Notes under the pieces: generated by a model | Database searches by the model: none | What the model was told of the DNA's origin: nothing | Seen by the model: only the letters and a program-made list of their open reading frames with translations | NCBI GenBank assembly: GCA_004322425.1 | Contig: SCVJ01000032.1 | Span: 1-64,000 of the forward strand | Length of the DNA: 64,000 bases | Reading direction: 5' to 3' | DNA from: Chitinophagaceae bacterium | GTDB lineage: Bacteria; Bacteroidota; Bacteroidia; Chitinophagales; Chitinophagaceae | Shown here: one piece after another, positions 59,402 to 64,000 of the stretch | Layout: every line of letters begins with the position of its first letter | Position numbering within the stretch: position 1 is the first letter of the stretch | Position numbers and translations under genes: made by a program

Positions 59402-60569
59402 AAATTCTGCACTTATAGGCGCCGCTTTTTTAATGGCAACTTCTGCTATTGGGCCAGGGTTTCTTACACAAACTTCTTTGTTTACCGAGCAATTATTAAC
59501 CAGTTTTGGATTTGTCATTCTTATTTCTATTTTATTGGATATTGGGGTACAGCTAAATATTTGGCGAATAGTTGCCGTAAGCGAATCTCTTGCTCAAGAT
59601 CTTGCCAATAAAGTGTTTCCTGGTTTAGGTTTTTTCTTAGCTACACTAATTGCTTTTGGCGGTTTGGTATTCAATATTGGAAATATTGCCGGTTGCGGAT
59701 TGGGCTTTGAAGTTCTTTTTGGAATAAAACCAGAATATGGCGCAATCATTAGTTGTTTAATCGCTCTTGGAATTTTTTGGTACAAAGAAGCGGGGTTATT
59801 AATTGACAGTTTTGCAAAATGGTTGGGAATCATTATGATTTTGTTGACCGTTTATGTTGTCTTTTATTCTAACCCACCAATAGGTGAAGCGATATATAGA
59901 ACTTTTTGGCCGGAAAAAATTGATGTGATGAAAATAGTGACTATCGTTGGTGGAACAGTGGGTGGGTATATTTCTTTTGCAGGCGCTCATAGATTATTAC
60001 AAGCAGGAATAAAAGGAAAAAGCTCTCTTTCTCAAGTAACAAAAAGTGCCGTAAGCGGAATATTGATTACTTCTTTAATGCGCTATCTGTTGTTTCTTGC
60101 TGCGTTAGGAGTGGTTTGGGGTGGCGTATCATTATCCTCCGGAAACCCAGCTGCTTCTGTATTTCAATCTGCCGCCGGAAAATTAGGATATACATTTTTT
60201 GGTATTGTCATTTGGTGTGCAGCTATTACATCGGTAGTGGGCGCCTCGTACACTTCGGTTTCTTTTTGGAAAACCCTTCATCCGATTATTGAAAAAAAAG
60301 AAAAAATATTTATCAGCTTCTTTATAGTAACCTCTACCGCTATTTTTATTTTTGTAGGAAACCCGGTTAAACTTTTAGTGTTTGCGGGAGCCATTAACGG
60401 AATTATTCTACCCTTGGCTTTGGCAGTTATGCTAATTGCCTCGGCACGATTAACAACAGACAAGAATTATAAACATCCACTATGGTTGCAAATTTTAGGC
60501 TGGGCAGTTGTAATTGCTATGAGTTGGATGAGCGTCCTCGCTATTCAACATATGGCTCAAACAATTTGA
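59382..60569 (+). CDS. NRAMP-family-like transporter (YcsG-type)
   Basis: About 11 TM segments, SAIGPGFLTQ start of TM1; overlaps pxpA; TTG start. Confidence 0.85.
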   Translation: MALKLNKNSALIGAAFLMATSAIGPGFLTQTSLFTEQLLTSFGFVILISILLDIGVQLNIWRIVAVSESLAQDLANKVFPGLGFFLATLIAFGGLVFNIGNIAGCGLGFEVLFGIKPEYGAIISCLIALGIFWYKEAGLLIDSFAKWLGIIMILLTVYVVFYSNPPIGEAIYRTFWPEKIDVMKIVTIVGGTVGGYISFAGAHRLLQAGIKGKSSLSQVTKSAVSGILITSLMRYLLFLAALGVVWGGVSLSSGNPAASVFQSAAGKLGYTFFGIVIWCAAITSVVGASYTSVSFWKTLHPIIEKKEKIFISFFIVTSTAIFIFVGNPVKLLVFAGAINGIILPLALAVMLIASARLTTDKNYKHPLWLQILGWAVVIAMSWMSVLAIQHMAQTI

Positions 60570-60666
60570 CTTGTTTTTGATCAGTTTTCAAAATAAATTA
60601 GTTTTATTTTACTAAATATATTAGTTTTGTTATGAAACAAATATTTACTCGCGTAAGCGGAAAACT

Positions 60667-60674
60667 TAACTTTG
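60667..60674 (+). promoter_or_regulatory. -7 box TAACTTTG for recA, TTTA 19 nt upstream
   Basis: Perfect TAnnTTTG four nt before the recA ATG. Confidence 0.6.
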
Positions 60675-60678
60675 AACT

Positions 60679-61716
60679 ATGGCAAAATCTGATAAAGAAA
60701 AAACTACTGACATGACAACTAACAACGAAAAGCTGAAAGCACTGAAGTTGACAATGGATAAAATTGATAAGGATTTCGGCAAAGGAAGTGTGATGATGAT
60801 GAATGAAAAGCCGGTTACCGAGACTGCTATTATTTCAACCGGTTCTATTGGCTTGGATGTGGCGTTGGGCATTGGCGGACTTCCAAGGGGTCGTGTTGTA
60901 GAAATTTATGGACCCGAGGCTTCCGGAAAAACGACAATTGCAATACATGTAATTGCCGAAGCGCAAAAAAAGGGTGGTATGTGTGCCTTTATTGATGCAG
61001 AACATGCATTTGATAGTTCTTATGCCAAAAAACTAGGCGTTGATGTAGACAATCTTTTAATATCACAACCAGATTATGGAGAACAAGCGTTGGAAATTGC
61101 CGATCGTTTGATTTTATCAGGGGCTTTGGATGTATTGGTAATTGATTCTGTAGCAGCTCTTGTTCCAAAAAGTGAACTTGAGGGAGAAATGGGCGACAGT
61201 AAAATGGGATTGCACGCACGACTAATGAGTCAGGCATTGAGAAAATTAACAGCTACTATTTCAAAAACAAATACTATTTGCATTTTCATCAACCAATTAA
61301 GAGAAAAAATTGGGGTTATGTTTGGCAACCCCGAAACAACCACGGGCGGCAATGCATTAAAATTTTACGCATCGGTACGTTTAGACATTCGTCGTATTGC
61401 ACAAATTAAAGATGGAGACCTGGCTATTGGAAACCGCGCTAAAGTAAAAGTTGTTAAAAACAAAGTAGCACCCCCTTTTCGTACTACAGAATTTGATCTC
61501 ATTTTTGGAGAAGGGATTTCAAAAGTGGGAGAAATTGTGGATATGGGTGTAGAGTTCGAAGTGGTTCAAAAAAACGGAAGTTGGTTTAGTTACAATGGCG
61601 ATAAACTAGGGCAGGGCCGCGATGCTGTAAAACAACTATTACTGGACAACCCAGAAATGGCGAATGAAATTGAAACAAAAATTCGAGAAAAAATAAAAGA
61701 AGCAAAAGTTAACTAA
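60679..61716 (+). CDS. recA: recombinase RecA
   Basis: [75 protein letters not shown]. Confidence 0.99.
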   Translation: MAKSDKEKTTDMTTNNEKLKALKLTMDKIDKDFGKGSVMMMNEKPVTETAIISTGSIGLDVALGIGGLPRGRVVEIYGPEASGKTTIAIHVIAEAQKKGGMCAFIDAEHAFDSSYAKKLGVDVDNLLISQPDYGEQALEIADRLILSGALDVLVIDSVAALVPKSELEGEMGDSKMGLHARLMSQALRKLTATISKTNTICIFINQLREKIGVMFGNPETTTGGNALKFYASVRLDIRRIAQIKDGDLAIGNRAKVKVVKNKVAPPFRTTEFDLIFGEGISKVGEIVDMGVEFEVVQKNGSWFSYNGDKLGQGRDAVKQLLLDNPEMANEIETKIREKIKEAKVN

Positions 61717-61743
61717 TGGTTGCCGTGTCGGTCTTTACGCTTG

Positions 61744-61880
61744 CTGGTAACGGTTTTGGGGCTTGCGCAGTTTGGCTTTCGGAGATGTATTTGTCGGCAA
61801 GACAAATGCTTATTTGGAAACCCGCACTCCATTTTAGTTGAATGCCCGCATAACGCCAAGCCGCTGTTAGTGGTTCGTTG
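61744..61880. repeat. imperfect long inverted structure downstream of recA
   Basis: Left GTAACGG..GGGGCTTGCGC and right GCATAACGCCAAGCCGCTGTTAG share inverted TAAC/GTTA and GGCTTG/CAAGCC blocks. Confidence 0.4.
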
Positions 61881-61890
61881 TTTTTCTTCG

Positions 61891-62304
61891 TCAGTTAGTT
61901 TCAGCGTATTTTTTGAAGTTGTTCAATATCATTTGCCAACCTTCTTGTTGCATTTCAACAGGGTTTTCAGTTTCAGCGTCAAAAGTTGTGGTAACATTAG
62001 TTTCGCTTCCATTACTTTCAAAAATAGTGGTTGCTTTCCTACCGTCACTCATTGTGTATATAAATTCTTTCTTCTCATTTACCACATCATAAATCGCTTC
62101 AAAGTCAAAACCGAAACTGTTGTCTTTGGTTTCCATTCTTGCAAAATATTTTCCTCCAACTTTTAAGTCATTCTCTGCTTTTGGACATTGCCAGTCGTCC
62201 ACGGCAAAGTTCCATTTTGTTATGTGTTGCGGTTTTGTCCAATTGTCCCAAACCTTTTCAATGTGTGCATTTACCAATGCAGTAACTGTAATTTTTGTTG
62301 CCAC
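61891..62304 (-). CDS. SRPBCC/AHSA1 family protein
   Basis: ITVTALVNAHIEKVWDNWTKPQHITKWNFAVDDWQCPKAENDLKVGGKYFARMETKD; GTG start. Confidence 0.93.
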   Translation of the reverse strand: MATKITVTALVNAHIEKVWDNWTKPQHITKWNFAVDDWQCPKAENDLKVGGKYFARMETKDNSFGFDFEAIYDVVNEKKEFIYTMSDGRKATTIFESNGSETNVTTTFDAETENPVEMQQEGWQMILNNFKKYAETN

Positions 62305-62305
62305 T

Positions 62306-62464
62306 TTATTTTGATTGTTTGTTTAAATAGTAAATCATTGTAAAAGCGATTAAACACATAACTCCTGCTCCAATATATATTGAACTGTCGTGCTGCGTAA
62401 AGCTATAATGCCATTGTAATCTAGCATATCGGCAAAACGCTTTTGCCGTCCGTCGCAAGGATTT
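62306..62464 (-). pseudogene. possible truncated membrane-protein remnant
   Basis: 52 open codons ending SSIYIGAGVMCLIAFTMIYYLNKQSK*, no complete gene. Confidence 0.3.
62430..62448. repeat. perfect short hairpin CGGCAAAA-CGC-TTTTGCCG
   Basis: 8-bp perfect arms, 3-nt loop. Confidence 0.6.
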
Positions 62465-62821
62465 TCAACTGGGTAGTAGCACTAACCACTTGGCTATTTT
62501 CTTTCTTCAACTGGACTTTTTACTTGTTGTTAATTTCTTGTACTTCATTTGTATAAATGGGTTACTATTTACCTCATTTCGACCATCAAGGTAAAAAGAT
62601 TATTTAATAAAAAACGTACTACTTATCGGTAGTTTTTTTGGGGGTAAAATGTGCCGAGAACCGCTATTTATACCAACAGTTTTTTATCTTGCCGCCTTAA
62701 TTATGAACAAAAAAATTCAAGCTAGCTTCCAACCTATTATAAAAATATACCGGCCTGTTTGTTTGAAATAAAATTGTAAGCGCCGAACAATGATTGCGAT
62801 TTTTTCTTCTTTTCTTTGCAC

Positions 62822-63409
62822 ATGCCAACTCCCCTCAAAAAGATAATCATAATTACAGCGGCTTCCGGCTCGGGAAAAACTTCTATTGTAAAGCATTTAT
62901 TAAAAAAAAATTCTGAACAACTAGATTTTTCAATTTCTTGCGCCACAAGGCAAAAAAGAAATAATGAAGCAGATGGTATGGACTATTATTTTATTTCTCC
63001 CGATGAGTTCAAAGAAAAAATTACGAAAAATGAATTTGTGGAATGGGAAATGGTGTACGAGGGAAAATACTACGGAACTTTAAAAACTGAGTTGGAGCGA
63101 ATTTGGGGGAAAAACAAAACGCCACTTTTAGATATTGATGTTAAAGGTGCATTAGCCATTCAACAACAGTTTCCGAAAGAAACATTATCAATATTTATTG
63201 CACCGCCCTCTATTGCCGAACTTAAAAAAAGATTAGAAGCAAGAGGAACAGAAACGCCTGAAAGCCTAGCCACACGTGTTCACAAAGCCGCAGATGAGAT
63301 TATTTTTCAGCCACACTTTACTACTACTATTATTAATGATGATTTACAAAAAGCAGGATCTGAGGCAGAAGAATTGGTAAGAAATTTTTTACAAATTCGA
63401 GCTAACTAG
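62822..63409 (+). CDS. gmk: guanylate kinase
   Basis: IITAASGSGKTSIVKHLL, ISCATRQKRNNEADGMDYYFIS, EWEMVYEGKYYGTLK; start ATG 62822. Confidence 0.96.
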   Translation: MPTPLKKIIIITAASGSGKTSIVKHLLKKNSEQLDFSISCATRQKRNNEADGMDYYFISPDEFKEKITKNEFVEWEMVYEGKYYGTLKTELERIWGKNKTPLLDIDVKGALAIQQQFPKETLSIFIAPPSIAELKKRLEARGTETPESLATRVHKAADEIIFQPHFTTTIINDDLQKAGSEAEELVRNFLQIRAN

Positions 63410-63472
63410 TATTTGACACTCAATAATCAAAATCGCATCATCCCTTATCTTTGACCTCTTTTATATAACCAA

Positions 63473-64000
63473 ATGGCACTTAATTTTTTAGGGAATAAAT
63501 CCATGGACGAAAAGGCAGAAATGTCTTTTCTGGATCACTTAGATGTCTTACGAAAATATTTATTTCGCTCCGCTGTTGCCATCGCAATTGGCATGCTGAT
63601 TGCCGGCATTTACAATGAATTTATTATTGACTCGATCTTGCTGGGACCAATGCACAAAGACTTTATTTCGTTTAGAAAGCTTTGTGAGTGGGGCCAACAG
63701 TTGGGCTTGGGTAACAGTATGTGCACAAGCACCATTTCTATTAATATGCAAAACACGAACACTACAGGCCAGATTTCAATGTTCTTTACCGTGTTATTTG
63801 TAGCTGGACTTGTGATTGCTTTCCCTTATATTTTTTGGCAGTTTTGGCTGTTTATTCGCCCGGCATTAACTAAAAAAGAATTGAACAAAACAAGAGGAGT
63901 TATTTTTTGGGTTTCTTTTTTATTTTTTACCGGAATTTTATTTGGATATTTTTTTCTGGTTCCTATTAGTATGAATTTTTTGGCAAATTTTTCTTTGTCT
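63473..64000 (+). CDS. tatC: Sec-independent protein translocase TatC (truncated by window end)
   Basis: MSFLDHLDVLRKYLFRSAVAIAIG, FPYIFWQFWLFIRPALTKKE; open to the right edge. Confidence 0.93.
   Translation, partial: MALNFLGNKSMDEKAEMSFLDHLDVLRKYLFRSAVAIAIGMLIAGIYNEFIIDSILLGPMHKDFISFRKLCEWGQQLGLGNSMCTSTISINMQNTNTTGQISMFFTVLFVAGLVIAFPYIFWQFWLFIRPALTKKELNKTRGVIFWVSFLFFTGILFGYFFLVPISMNFLANFSLS

Noticed and set aside
61720-62166. 148-aa plus-strand ORF downstream of recA
   Set aside because: Antisense to the well-supported AHSA1 gene, with the N-terminal part in repeat-like sequence; composition not protein-like.
1-64000. Search for CRISPR arrays, IS elements, prophage genes, toxin-antitoxin or defence systems
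   Set aside because: No direct-repeat/spacer pattern, transposase, integrase or recognisable defence genes found by reading both strands.

Overview
AT-rich chromosomal window from a Bacteroidota bacterium. Gene content (GldC, GldH, PSP1, DUF4290, DUF6089, BamA with tandem OmpH) and TAnnTTTG -7 elements suggest Chitinophagaceae-like. It is mostly housekeeping: radA, comF-like, holB, PSP1, mutL, pheS, yicC-gldH-HK-RR, psd/cdsA, dusB, tadA, sod, rpmH-rnpA-yidD, murI-ompH-ompH-bamA, uppS, nadK, cvpA, gldC, murA, hflX, rpoN, pxpBCA plus an NRAMP-like gene, recA, gmk, and tatC running off the right edge. There are two tRNAs (CAT and Asn-GTT). I saw no CRISPR array, phage or IS element. Signals beyond routine annotation are: (1) a compact candidate small RNA (promoter-like box, TTCG hairpin, strong terminator) between divergent lpxD and yicC; (2) an un-tracked 29-codon ORF abutting a radical SAM/SPASM gene tail to tail; (3) a 3' remnant of a second GNAT gene after the serine hydrolase; (4) a -7 box exactly 4 nt upstream of the start codon at radA, pheS, tadA and recA, suggesting leaderless mRNAs; (5) an NRAMP-fold transporter in the 5-oxoprolinase operon lacking the canonical metal motifs; (6) a repeat-rich mini-island between recA and gmk. 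All calls come from reading the sequence; no searches were run.
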